A stretch of DNA of 30,140 bases from Euprymna scolopes (lineage: Eukaryota; Mollusca; Cephalopoda; Sepiida; Sepiolidae), in assembly GCA_024364805.1 (NCBI GenBank), contig CM044523.1:42254020-42284159 (forward strand). The letters run 5' to 3'. Below the pieces are notes generated by a model, which did no database searches, was not told the DNA's origin, and was given only the letters and a program-made list of their open reading frames with translations. Positions within the stretch are counted from its first letter, which is position 1, and the number at the start of each line of letters is the position of its first letter. Position numbers and translations under genes: made by a program. This document shows, one piece after another, positions 19,436 through 29,184 of this stretch.

Positions 19436-19913
19436 TTTTTTCCTTAATTTTGAACTGATTGCCAACATTTAAACATTAACCATCATTTTCAGTAAAAAAA
19501 AAAACAAAACAAAGTCTTTGTTTGTCACTTTCTTAAAAATTGACTAGTATTTTTTATGAAAAAGAAATTTCAAAGTTTTCATTCGGCACCTTCTATCAGT
19601 TTACATAATCTGGTCAGAATATGCTGACGATAATGCAATCCCTAGTTTGTAGATATACATAGATAAATAAATACTTTATAGCCATCTAAAATAATTTCAT
19701 TAAATATAAAAAAATGATTTGATTGTTAAAAAAGGTAGTATTTCTTTTTTAAAATAAAAATTACTGCTTTTTAATGAACTTTGATGATGAATGATGACCA
19801 GGGTCGGATTTAAGTTACAAACTTTGTGACTTCTCTCACCATTATTCAGATTAAAAAAAAAAAACAACTATGTTTTTTTAATTATTTTTTTTCCTTTTTC
19901 AATTTCCTTTCAG
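19436..19913. other. Intron 7, right end
   Basis: AT-rich intron with no element recognised. It ends in a long pyrimidine tract and CAATTTCCTTTCAG, a strong acceptor for exon H. Confidence 0.6.
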
Positions 19914-20027
19914 ACCACTGGATGACTTACAGTCGTGTCTAAGTAGTTTGCGTGCACAAATTTCTGGCCTGCAGGACCAAATTGATGCACATTCGACCAC
20001 AATACAAAATTCCGGAGAAAGTTGGAG
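19914..20027 (+). CDS. GOLGA3: Golgin-160 exon H (conserved C-terminal block)
   Basis: The first base completes the Lys codon split with exon G; then it reads PLDDLQSCLSSLRAQISGL, QDQIDAHSTTIQNSGESW, and two bases of an Arg codon at AG|GTAAGT. The human protein has PLKNLNSCLQQLKQEMDSL, QRQMEEHALTVHESLSSW. Matching P-L-x-x-L-x-S-C-L and the terminal SxxSW/SGESW across a correctly phased junction is strong evidence for GOLGA3 orthology. This block is the most conserved part of the golgin-160 tail seen here. Confidence 0.92.
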
Positions 20028-21082
20028 GTAAGTCATCATCACCTCAGTTAACCTAAGAACTTTCTTAGAATAAAAAATAAAAATTTAAAATAGACGCAAA
20101 TATATGCTCTTCAAATTATCATTTAATAATAGAAAAAAAAAAGCAAGCACATTATCCCAAAACAAAATAGGAAACATTGTATACCATCTGATGAAACGTT
20201 AACAGCTGTATATAGGGTTGCCACTCCCGAGTTGTTAAATGCAAATCTGAGTATTTTAAAGCAATCTGTGTTTTTATTTTTTTTGAATCAGGGCTTTACT
20301 TAGAAACTATTGTTTTTAAATTTTAGCAGGTATTTAAAAATAATGTCACAAAATGTGTTGTAAAAGGTTTAAAATATACAATAAAAATAACTTTAATTCA
20401 TAGAAAGTTCACACAGAATATACTTTTTATGAAATAAGGTTTTATATTATACATTATAGTTTGTATTGAAAGCAATAATATAACTGATACTTAATAATAT
20501 TAACTAGTATTTGGATAATTAATCGGAATTGAGAATAAAAAAAAAATCAAAACGTTTAAGGGTATCAGAATCGGCAAAATTTGAGCCTGAATTCTGATTC
20601 TGAAAATGGTTCTTAAATGTTATTTTATTTTATAATTTGCTTACAATTAATATTTTATTGCTGATGATATGACAAAAATTTATATTAAAAATTAATTAAT
20701 ATTTTATTGCTGATAAAATGACAAATTTATTTTAAGCTACTAATGAAAATTAAAAATTTATAGAACCAAATAACGAACTTAGATAAAAATAACATGAGTG
20801 AATAAGGGAAAAAAAAATGACAAGTGAAAAATATTGATGAAAATCTCAGAATGAGTTTATTTAAATCTTGGAAATTGGAAAAATAATAAAAATTGCCTCA
20901 GTTTAGAGGGATTTGTTCACTGATTGAGGACAACATCAACTAAGTTTAGCATTAGAACAGACATACTTTAACTATTATTCACTCGTGTTTATCAAACTAA
21001 GATTTTTTTTTGTCTGCATAATAATTTGTTGAACTCAATAAAAAAAAATCTGAATTATGTTTCTTTTTGTTTTTATTTCCAG
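20028..21082. other. Intron 8
   Basis: AT-rich intron. A small direct repeat of ATTAATATTTTATTGCTGAT...ATGACAAA occurs at about 20646-20680 and 20694-20728. No exon is seen. The acceptor is TTTTTATTTCCAG. Confidence 0.6.
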
Positions 21083-21212
21083 GGATGTTGAGGCCCAAGT
21101 TGTCGAATTACAACAAGTCGTCCAAACGGTGACAAACACCACATCATGCAACACTCTGACCACAGCCATTTCTGTTCAGAGTGGAGAAAATAGCAACATT
21201 TTAGACATTTAA
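21083..21212 (+). CDS. GOLGA3: Golgin-160 exon I, C-terminus and stop
   Basis: One base completes Arg; then DVEAQVVELQQVVQTVTNTT, ending in SGENSNILDI and TAA (21210-21212), 42 codons plus stop. The tail after SGESWR is not conserved with vertebrates, whose C-terminus is also variable and Pro/Ser-rich. The short heptad VEAQVVELQQVVQTV may extend the coil. There is no GRIP domain and no transmembrane segment, consistent with golgin-160 as a peripheral protein. Together the nine firm exons give 639 residues, against about 1,500 for the full human protein. Confidence 0.88.
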
Positions 21213-22300
21213 AAATCTCCATAATTTTTAAAAAATAATGATGATGATAATAATCAGAGACATCTTTAATTTTTTCATGCATTTTTCTATGAATTATTTT
21301 TCTAAAGATGGACTTTTATCAGTTTTTGTTCTGTAGACAAACATCTGTGCATCCTCTACAGCGTTTGTGATGTTGAAAGACAGCGAGAGAAAGATGTCAA
21401 ATTGGTTTTGACTTTGAAAGTTCTGCAAGGAATGCATGGGTGATCTCCCTTCGTTTTTGTTTTTTAATTATTTTATGAAAATTTGTTCCAATTGGAACTT
21501 GGCGCTACCACCATTTAAAAAAAAAAAAAAAATCAACAACTTTACGGAAACCTAAAATTTCAAGGAGAAACATTTGGAATCATTTTGGGATTTCATCTTT
21601 TGACTGAAAATAGGTCTACTCGAACTTACAAAACACTTTCTTTAAAGGCATGAACCCTGTTGTCCCTGCCACTTTGCAAATATTATATTGACTGAAGTGT
21701 ATTAAAAAAATACCTCTTCCACCTCCTTTATGTCTATTTAATGCAATGAAGAATTGTCTTTTATCAAATAATTTCTTTTTTTTTTCTTCTGTGAATCTGA
21801 ATTCTAAAAACTAACAGAAATGGTATCAAAACTTTGAGGCCAAATTTTTAAGTAGATATTAATTATTATATTAGTTAATTTTTATTAAATGAAAACTTTC
21901 TTTAAAAGGCATGAACCCTGTTTTCCCTGTCATCCACTAGCAGATAAGTTTCATAATTTAAATTTTTATTTTTTAATTAAAAAAAAAAAAGGCATTAATT
22001 TGGACTTTTAATATTTATTAAAAAATAAATAGAAACTGGACTTTTTGTTAAAAATATTTAAATTGTCTGTTTTGGAGTTTTTCTAATCATTGTTATTGTG
22101 GCTTTTTTAACCCATTCCAGTTTTTCAACTCAATGCTAAAATCTCAGCAAATTTTTAGGAACAGAACTAATCTATTACAATATTAACCCTTTTCGGCATC
22201 AACATGCATGCAACCTGCCTCAGTCAAAAAAATTTGTTGATATACCCAAAGTTTAATTTAGGTATTTATCTGCTTTTATATTTGGGAGCTGCTTCTATTT
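21213..22300 (+). other. GOLGA3: Probable GOLGA3 3' UTR and flank
   Basis: The transcript end cannot be fixed. Possible poly(A) signals are ATTAAA (about 21701), AATAAA (22024-22029) and AATAAA (22530-22535). A direct repeat, CTTTCTTTAAAGGCATGAAC and CTTTCTTTAAAAGGCATGAA followed by CCTGTT(G/T)TCCCTG, occurs at 21635-21670 and 21896-21931. If both are transcribed, the UTR carries a duplicated 35-base word. Confidence 0.5.
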
Positions 22301-22304
22301 TTAC

Positions 22305-23185
22305 TTTTGCATCCAAAGTTAGAGTTGGCTCCCCCTCAACGCTCCTTTTATGAAAAAAGGAGACGCTTCAACTTTTGCTGATAAACATTACTATTAGCAA
22401 CATAAATTATATTAATTACCAACATGTGTTACATTTGTATTAGAGTATATATATATTTTTTTAGATAATCATGCAGTTTAGCTGACAACTGAGAAATCTA
22501 AAACAAAATATATATCAAATAACAAATGCAATAAAATTTAATTCTCTACTGATCTTTATACTTTAAACATTCTGAAACTGTTTTTAAATCTTTTATTTCA
22601 AAATTAAATGCTGTTCCAAGCTCTTTTTCAAACCTAATGGAAAATGTATGAAGCCAGGTTTAATTTTTCCATGGAAGCTTTGGACAAAATTTCATTTTGA
22701 AGTAAAAAACATTGAAATAGTTTCAGAACGTTAAAAGCATACAGGTTAATAGAAAAATAAATGTTATTGTTTAGTAAAAGTTATTTATTTTACATATATA
22801 TACTAGACATTTTAGCCTGTTAGAAACGGGCAAGAGTTATAGCTCCTTGACTTAAGAGTGTGTTATGCCAAATTAATGGTTGAATATGATTGAATTTTTG
22901 TTTACGTTTGCATTAAGTAATAATGTGTTAACATTTACTTTTGGAAGAAATAACATGGTTATGTTTAAGGTTTATATGTGGCCAATAGTAACATTTACCT
23001 GTTTATATATTTTTTGTTTTAATTAAATATTAATGTTTCTTAATGCAAATAGTAGTAGGTCAAGCAAAATAAATTTTTTACTAATTTCCCAACAGTATTC
23101 CCTTTCAAATAATTTATATTGCCAATAGTAACGTTTATCCATTTTGCCTCTTAAAAAAGGGGGAGGCGCAACATTTTTTGTCTCA
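22305..23185. repeat. Inverted-end repeat region of unknown class
   Basis: The minus strand of about 22330-22415 (ATAATTTATGTTGCTAATAG, TAATGTTTATC, then GCGTCTCC) resembles the plus strand at 23108-23165 (ATAATTTATATTGCCAATAG, TAACGTTTATCC, then TGCCTC). A further GGCCAATAGTAACATTTACC lies at about 22979-22998. Each end has its own small hairpin: CGCTCCTTTT/AAAAGGAGACG near 22345, and TTGCCTC/GGAGGCGCAA near 23145. It may be an ~880-bp element with inverted ends that later received the Helitron-like piece. Confidence 0.4.
22803..22900 (-). mobile_element. Helitron-like terminal fragment
   Basis: CTAGACATTTTAGCCTGTTA, AAACGGGCAAGAGTTATAGC and ATGCCAAATTAATGGTTGAA parallel 9473-9560. On the minus strand the end reads GCCCGTTTCTAACAGGC, then CTAGT: a small GCC/GGC hairpin before CTAGT. 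Only the terminal ~100 bp remains. Confidence 0.45.
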
Positions 23186-23770
23186 TTCCATTTCTACTAT
23201 CAATTGTAATAAAAAATAGTTGAAAAAAAAAAATTCTAATGATATTTTTCACATGCAGAGTTGAACAAGAAAAATGGCTTGAACGATGGAGGACATCATA
23301 TCTGCTTATATTTTTTTCTTTCCCAAATTGCTCTCTCATTTAGTTGCTTCATCACAGCAAAGAATGGAGAGAACAAGAAAGCTCCTTTAATAAAATATGA
23401 AGCTGCACCAACTCCCCTTGGCTCTGAAGAAATAGTGCATACTTATTTGAGCTTCTGCTTTATACAGGCCTAAGAAAATTCATCCATTTGCAAAGTGATG
23501 TAGGGATTAAGTTATATGTCAGATGATATAGCTAGCATTCATTTTATAAATGCTTGGATAAAACTGAGGTTGGGGGGGCATAAAAAAAAAAAAACATACA
23601 GATTTTATCAAAAATTCAGTTTCGCTGAAAAATAAGCCATTTTTAGTTCAAATTTCCTCCAGCCATTTTAAACAAAATTCGTTTCCAGTAGATTCAGCTA
23701 TGGTAAACTGTATCATCTAATTTACAAAAAAAACAGAACGAGTTTGATAAAACATGATGATAACTGGTTC
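23186..23770. other. Intergenic stretch, nothing firmly recognised
   Basis: The part 23255-23470 is more complex than its flanks and holds a 70-codon plus-strand frame (KNGENKKAPLIKYEAAPTPL). I cannot relate that frame to a known family and do not call a gene. The rest is AT-rich with poly-A runs. Confidence 0.4.
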
Positions 23771-24089
23771 TTTATTCTAATCTCCTGAAAAAAAAAAAAA
23801 AGCAGCAAAAAATCAATTTTCTGCAAGATTCGATTTCCATGACTCCTTTGGCTCATTTCTTCCAATATTTAGAAAATGCCAATCTAAATATGTTCTGCTG
23901 GATTTGATGGATGACGATTTTGTCAGCCCGCTTCCAGTCATAACACCATCGAAGCTTTTATTATAGGTTCCATAATTGTTCCGATCTATAATTTTTAGAT
24001 GAAGAATGTTTTCACAGTTGGGTACATTTCCTATCACCAACCACAGTTGTAAGTGGTGAGTGTAGCCATTGCCATTGCACAGAAAAATC
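23771..24089 (-). CDS. Candidate terminal exon of an unrecognised minus-strand gene
   Basis: On the minus strand, CTGTCTTGTAG provides an acceptor. The exon then reads one base plus 91 codons, FLCNGNGYTHHLQLWLVIGN, NCENILHLKIIDRNNYGTYN, ... RTYLDWHFLNIGRNEPKESW, to a TGA at 23813-23815. An AATAAA lies at 23771-23776, about 37 bases past the stop, as in a last exon. LHLKIIDRNNYGTY resembles the E-F strand pattern of Ig domains (LxIxxxxxxDxGxY), but the expected Cys two residues after the Tyr is absent. It could be a divergent Ig-like tail, a degenerate copy or chance. No upstream exon was found and there is no membrane segment. Confidence 0.35.
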
Positions 24090-24542
24090 CTACAAGACAG
24101 CAGGTAATTTCATGAGATTTAGCCCACCACCTGAGAGTATGGCACTTTTAGCCACATGTCAAAGATTTATGGTATGCATGAGACATGATCAGCTATCCTA
24201 AATACTCTCATGCAATTGCAATATAGAAATTTACTCATTGTTAAGACATTTATGTTTTTTTCTGCAACATAAAACATGTTTATTGAAGCTCCCATATTAC
24301 TAACCTTTCACTGACTGAGCGACATACTTTAACGTACAGCTCGAATGGCACTGTAGCAATGTCAGTTCAGATTTGTTCAATGATGCTATAGGAATTTACT
24401 GAATAAATTTTGTTTTCTGGAAGACTCATAGGAGAAAAAAAATGGCTAGGGGTCAAATTTGATGAATAAGTATATAGTTACTTATGGACTCCCACCCACT
24501 TTGTCTCTCTCATACATACATATATAATTTTTTAAAAATGGT
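24090..24542. other. Intergenic or intronic stretch, nothing recognised
   Basis: No ORF, tRNA or repeat was identified with confidence. If 23771-24089 is a real exon, this would be the intron upstream of it. Confidence 0.4.
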
Positions 24543-24659
24543 AAACAAAATTAATACAAGGTCATTTACATATGTTTCTAGAAATCAAAACAAGTTGTTA
24601 TCGCTTTGATTTCTTGGAACATATGTAAATGAGCGTGTATTGATTTATTAATTATGTTT
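24543..24659. mobile_element. Short hairpin MITE
   Basis: The left arm 24543-24589 (AAACAAAATTAAT...GTCATTTACATATGTTTCTA...AAATCAAA) is an inverted copy of 24605-24659 (TTTGATTTCTTGGAACATAT, GTAAATGAGCG, ...ATTAATTATGTTT). Only a 15-base loop lies between them. The central GTCATTTACATATGTT stem is nearly perfect. It is a foldback element without coding capacity. Confidence 0.75.
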
Positions 24660-25084
24660 AGCTCTATATCTAATTCCTCTTCTAGAGATCTGATTATATA
24701 TTTGCAGTATTCTGAATGACTGGTTGTAATTCATATGCTTTCTCTAACATTATAAGAGTTAGCTACATTAGTTACCTATCCATTGTTGTTATCATGTTTT
24801 GCTTTTAGACCATTATTTCTGAATTATATAGATATATAATGTGTGTGCATAACCTAGAAGTATTAGGGAGAAAGATGCCACAGAGACAATTCTATATACA
24901 TAGGCTTGCTTTAGAAAGTATTTCTGAGAAACTTATTTTGAAAAAAAAAATTTTTACTAAAAATGTATATTGCTTTAAGAATTTAAAATAAAAAAAAAAA
25001 TTATTTAAAAGTAAAATAGTTGGTTTTGGAAATTTTGAGGCAAGGATTAATAATTTGGATCCAAATTACTGTTCTCGTCTTGAA
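24660..25084. other. AT-rich stretch, nothing recognised
   Basis: Low-complexity AT-rich DNA with poly-A runs near 24940 and 24990. No exon or element was recognised. Confidence 0.5.
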
Positions 25085-25435
25085 TGTTGTTCTCATAACA
25101 TTTTGACTGATGTGACCTCTGACCTTCTTCAAGTATATCTTGTTGAACTTGGAAATATGTGTTGAATGTTGACAGGAACCTTTTATTTCATCCAGTGGGG
25201 TAGTTTGCTCTCATTTCATTAATCATGACTTGATAGAAGTTTTAAATAATTCATAATTGTCTGTACTGAGGATTGAACCTTTAAAGATAAAATTATGAAT
25301 TACTGAAGACTCCTACCTCCTGTCAATTAAATAAAAGGTTTCATTTGGTAGAGATTCTCATATTTGACAAGATGCACCTGAAGAAAGTTGGAGGTTACAT
25401 TTGTCAAAACCTTCTGATAACAGGAGATGAAAATG
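25085..25435. repeat. Palindromic dispersed repeat (relative of 3225-3600)
   Basis: The left end 25088-25143 and right end 25367-25423 are inverted copies. The minus strand of the left reads ATACTTGAAGAAGGTCAGAG, GTCACATCAGTCAAAATGTT; the right reads GCACCTGAAGAAAGTTGGAG, GTTACATTTGTCAAAACCTT. The left half also matches the repeat at 3225-3400. The CTGAAGAA...CAAAAC layout is close to the CTGAAGAAG...CGAAACG phrase found at many retroelement ends (Penelope-like among others), but I cannot confirm a class. Confidence 0.6.
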
Positions 25436-26080
25436 GTAGTCGAAATACTAATACTGTTTATAAAAAGAAAACTAAAAACAATGGGGTTTATGTTTTATAG
25501 ATTTTATGTCTGTTTCTTTATTTTTTGGTTGAGCAAGCGAAAATGTTTTTATATTTAAGTGGGAATCAAATTTGATTTATTTTCATTTGTTTTGGTTTAA
25601 ACTTTAAAAAAATTTTTTTTTTTTAGGGGGAAGTTTTGTTGTAAATTTCCTTTTAAAAATGTTTTAAGGGAAAATATTTTTTCTAAATAATAAAAAAAAA
25701 ATCTCTTCACATTTTGTTCATTTCTCTCCATACAATGGAGAAACTATTTTAAAATGAATTTAGTTTTTCTAATTTATAAAAAAGTTTAGGTTAATTTAAA
25801 ATAATATTTATTTTTCTGTTTCCTAGGCATAAAAATATGAACGAAAATAATTTAAAAATCACTTTTTTTTCTTTTATTTCTTTTTAATTGTATATTATAA
25901 CAAAAATTATTGAATAAAACCTGGTTTCCATGGAAATACAAAGGTTTAAATATTTTCGTCTTGTTTTTGTTTTTAAAAACTTGAAAAATTCAACTTCTAA
26001 ATGTATTTTTTACATTTGATATATTTTTCATCTGTTTATTTTACTAAATTCTCTTAAAAAAAAAAAAAAAAAAATTCTCC
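25436..26080. other. Very AT-rich stretch, nothing recognised
   Basis: Long A and T runs, with an AATAAA at about 25913. No coding signal was seen. Confidence 0.55.
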
Positions 26081-26083
26081 GTT

Positions 26084-26145
26084 ATATCATCATACTTAGT
26101 TTAATATTCATTCTCCATGCTGGCATGTGTTGGACAGCTTTAAGA
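26084..26145 (+). repeat. Cephalopod-type repeat fragment
   Basis: TTCTCCATGCTGGCATGTGT followed by TGGACAGCTTTAAG closely resembles a phrase (CCATGCTGGCATGGGTTGGACGG) that I recall as very abundant in octopus and squid genomic DNA, usually preceded by ATCATC runs; ATATCATCATACTTAG precedes it here. It is a small relic of a dispersed, probably SINE-like, repeat and the best single clue to the organism. This is from memory, not from a search. Confidence 0.5.
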
Positions 26146-26242
26146 AATTGACTTCAAAACTAACCTATGTATGGCTAGGTTTTTTTATTTATCCTTCTTT
26201 CTCTCAAGCCTATCTTTATCACGTCCTCCCAAGTGGTTTCAC

Positions 26243-26267
26243 AAAAAAAAAAAAAAAAAAAAAAAAA
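26243..26267 (+). repeat. Poly(A) run, 25 bases
   Basis: A homopolymer A tract follows TTTCACC-type pyrimidine sequence. It might be the tail of an inserted retroelement or a simple slippage tract. Confidence 0.8.
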
Positions 26268-26282
26268 TCAATCAAATTAATT

Positions 26283-26400
26283 AATTGAATTATCTCCTCT
26301 TTGCAAATTGGCTGATTATAAAGCTTGATGGCTTTGGCAGTCAATTTTCATAGGAGATTTGTGTCATTAGTATGCAAACTCTACTTGATTTTGAAGTGTG
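26283..26400. repeat. Dispersed repeat, copy 1 (matches 27457-27815)
   Basis: TTGAATTATCTCCTCTTTGC, ATTGGCTG, AAAGCTTGATGGCTTTGGCA and GTCAATTTTCATAGGAGATT recur, diverged, at 27457-27490 and 27760-27815. The two copies flank the LINE tail at 26570-27370 in direct orientation. Confidence 0.65.
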
Positions 26401-26569
26401 ACAGGAAGTTCTGACATATCCATCCATCTCAGTAACCTTAAGTAGCTTTTGATTTTGATAAATAGTGATTCATTAACCGTTTCTTTATATAAATGAACTT
26501 GCAGAAAATATTAAGATACCACCCTTTATTCTGGTATTGCTTCTTGCTCATCTTTCTCAAATCAGTTGA

Positions 26570-27370
26570 AATATGAAGTGGATCTGGGTTGAGTTATGGA
26601 TTGAGGTAAGAAATGGCTTGTTTTGTTTAATCCTGTTAAGACAGCTATTGTCTTTCAATCACAAGCCTGTCACTTTTTTTCCTGAGATTCTTATGGATGA
26701 TTCTGCTCTCGATGAGAAATCAACTCTAAAACTTCTTGTTTTTTTTTTCTTATCAAGTCTTTCTTGGGTTTATATATTAGATTTATTGCTCTTTCTGCTT
26801 CTTGTAAAATTGCTTCTCTCTATCACACCCAAGCCTATTCTCCATCTCTACTATCAGAGATGTATGGAGTATTGTTGTCATATTCGGGCTGGTAATTCTG
26901 TGTTCCATTTTATAAATTGCAGAAACATATCTGTAATTTGATTGGACACACCTTTTCTTCTTCTCTGCAACCTCTCTCTTACAGATATGTTGCAGGTCTG
27001 TCTTTTCTACAAATACTGTTATGGCATGTGTTCCTAAGAATTGTCTGATCTATTCTTTCATCTTTTATTCATTTGATTTGTTTGTCTAGCGGTCTCCATC
27101 AATTTGCTAATTGTAAGACAACTTTCTATTCCAGTAGCTTCTTTCCAAGAACTGGAAGATTGTGGAATTCTCTTCCTGCTCACTGTTTTTCATTCTACTT
27201 ACAGCCTTGGTCTTTTCAAGATTAAGGCCAAAAGGCATCTCCTTTGTAATAATTATCTTTCGTTCTTGTTAGCTCCTTACACCAAGTGGTTTAATGCCTT
27301 GTCTCGAGCGATTTCTATGAAAATAAAATCTCTCCAAGGTTTAATAAAAGGAAATACCATTTCTTAACTG
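26570..27370 (+). mobile_element. 5'-truncated LINE, best-preserved tail of the local family
   Basis: Translation in changing frames gives VTFFPEILMDDSALDEKSTLKLLV, then YYQRCMEYCCHIRAG (~26.86 kb). Further on are TFYSSSFFPRTGRLWNSLPA (~27.13 kb) and STYSLGLFKIKAKRHLLC (~27.2 kb). These are the post-catalytic RT and C-terminal segments of a non-LTR retrotransposon. RxxMEYCCHIWAG is the family signature, also present at 29.5 kb on the minus strand. Several frameshifts and stops show it is dead. The upstream two-thirds of the element, including the endonuclease and the catalytic box, is missing. Confidence 0.8.
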
Positions 27371-27456
27371 TTTCTTATAGATAATTTAAACAAGGTTATA
27401 ACAATTTGGAAGTATACCAGATTGTAAAAAGTCAAATTGAATAACAAAGATGTCAA

Positions 27457-27815
27457 TTGAATTATCTACCCTTTACAGATTGGCTGTTTGAATTATTTAT
27501 CTCTCTTTCGTAGCAGGAAGATTGGGCACAAAGTTGGATTTGTAACCAGTGCCCAAGAGAAAGAGCACTAACTGAACAGTCCTGTCAGAATTATGCATAA
27601 GGGGAACCTCAGGCGATTAGCAATAAACTAACCTCTTAATAAGTGAGTGGGCAAAGGTTGACCTAGGACCATATTTTAGACAGAGAACAACTCATCCTTA
27701 ATAGCAGAGAATTTGCCTGCCTGATTTTGTATGAACTAACCTCTTTTTGGAGTTTTTAAAGCTAGATGGCTCTAGCAGTAAATTTTCACAGGGGGTAGTG
27801 TCAGTAGTATATAAA
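27457..27815. repeat. Dispersed repeat, copy 2, split by about 270 bp
   Basis: The left part (27457-27490) and right part (27760-27815) match the single block at 26283-26400. The piece between (27495-27755) is absent from copy 1. It contains TAAACTAACCTCTT and TGAACTAACCTCTT near its ends, so it may be an insertion in copy 2 or a deletion in copy 1. It has no ORF. Confidence 0.55.
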
Positions 27816-28400
27816 CTATTTTTTTTTCTTAGTTATCATATGAGCTGCAATAGCAAAGAATATATTATGAATATATTTTGATTTAAAAGAACAATTTTAA
27901 AACTTTATTTTTAGCAACAGACAAAATTCTTTGTCGTTTCACGAAAGTGACAGAGTTACCTCCCTTAGTTCATGCATATTTTTCCTCGTGTTCGGTAACT
28001 TAAAAATGGAGAAATTACAATTTTGAAACAAAAATAAGATAACTAAGAAAGTTTTGTGATAAATTTGCACTCTGAATTTATGAAGTTTATATTATCAAGT
28101 AAAAGAATTAAGCAAATAATATTTGAATTGAAGAAAGGTTTTAATCAGAAAAAAGAAATCAACAATTTGTTTTTTCTTTAGATATATATGATTAAATCTT
28201 ACTTTCAGATTTCTTCTCAATCAGTAGAATCGTATATGTTGCCAAAATCTTTTTGGAATATAATCTCTAAGTGTTTCTATTTCTTTATCACCGGCTAATC
28301 TCTGCTTTGTGCTTATATTTTGTTTTTAAATACTTGGTAATGAAGTTTGAGATTAGAGAGGGTTTAACAGGAGAACAAATTGCTTGGCAAAGAGGTCAGT
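27816..28400. other. Flank of the Ly6-like exon
   Basis: On the minus strand this is the region after the Ly6-like stop codon, so part of it is probably that gene's 3' UTR. No canonical AATAAA was found close by; an ATTAAA lies near 28137. Nothing else was recognised. Confidence 0.4.
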
Positions 28401-28657
28401 TCAGAGGAAAGTGATATATATCATGAGCAAATAGATGAGAAATGAAAAGCTGATCCTGAAAGATGACGGAGCACTAGATGGTCCGTTGCACATGTCTGTT
28501 GAACAAAGTGTAACGCAGACAGCCATTGATCCAACCACAGTGCACATGGTGGTGTTATTATTGGGGTTCAGGTACTTGAACTTGCGGTAGGGAGGTTGGA
28601 AACGAGAGAATGAGAAGGTCTTGTCATTACATTCCCTCAATATTACATTGGCATTTC
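28401..28657 (-). CDS. Ly6/uPAR-like GPI-anchored protein, C-terminal exon
   Basis: The minus strand has a good acceptor (TTATTTTGTTTTTGACAG), then an exon completing a split Gly codon. It reads NANVILRECNDKTFSF, MCTVVGSMAVCVTLCSTDMC, then NGPSSAPSSF and a hydrophobic end, ISFSFLIYLLMIYITFL, followed by the stop. Five cysteines are seen. The closing CxTLCSTDMCN pattern is the hallmark C-x(n)-C-S/x-x-D-x-C-N of the three-finger Ly6 fold, with the invariant Asn after the last Cys. The NGPSSAPSS segment plus the 17-residue hydrophobic tail fits a GPI-attachment signal at the cell surface. The first half of the fold, with the signal peptide, must lie in upstream exons at higher coordinates, probably outside the window. 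Ligand and role are unknown. Confidence 0.75.
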
Positions 28658-29184
28658 CTGTCAAAAACAAAATAAAAAAAATGATAGTAGTGGGGAGTTG
28701 GGCAGCAAAATATTGGTTCAGACTTTATTCATCAGTTATAATACTCTCATCATATTCTTCATAATTCAATCAATCTCATTACACCTTATCCACGACTTGA
28801 TAATTGGGGACTCCTTAGCACAAAAAATTAATAAAACTCAGAGTTTAGTTATACGTTTAGTGGTTGGTTTTTAACTTTCTGCAATTTCAGCCTCTCCCAC
28901 TTCAAGTAATCGAAATCAATTCAAATTTAAGGAATATGCTTAATATGTAAGTATTTTAAATTTTATTAATGAAACATTTTTTGCTATTTTATTCAGACTA
29001 CTGTATGTACATATTTCAGGGACAAATTTTCTGCTTCTTACCTAATTTCCACTTTTATGCAATTTATTAAAAGCAAAATACCATTTTGTTTTCACTTAAA
29101 TCTTGAGGATAAGGGTTGATAAGTGTACAGTAGTCAATGGGAAATCATAGTAATCGTTAGTAGTAGAAATTTGGTAAATTGGAT
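28658..29184. other. Presumed intron upstream of the Ly6-like exon
   Basis: I looked on the minus strand for a cysteine-bearing exon with flanking splice sites and found none. The sequence is AT-rich and otherwise unremarkable. Confidence 0.45.

Noticed and set aside
21073-21282. 69-codon minus-strand frame
   Set aside because: Antisense of the last golgin exon and UTR.
26573-26941. 122-codon membrane-like protein
   Set aside because: The hydrophobic look comes from frame changes inside a LINE fragment; MEYCCHIRAG identifies it.
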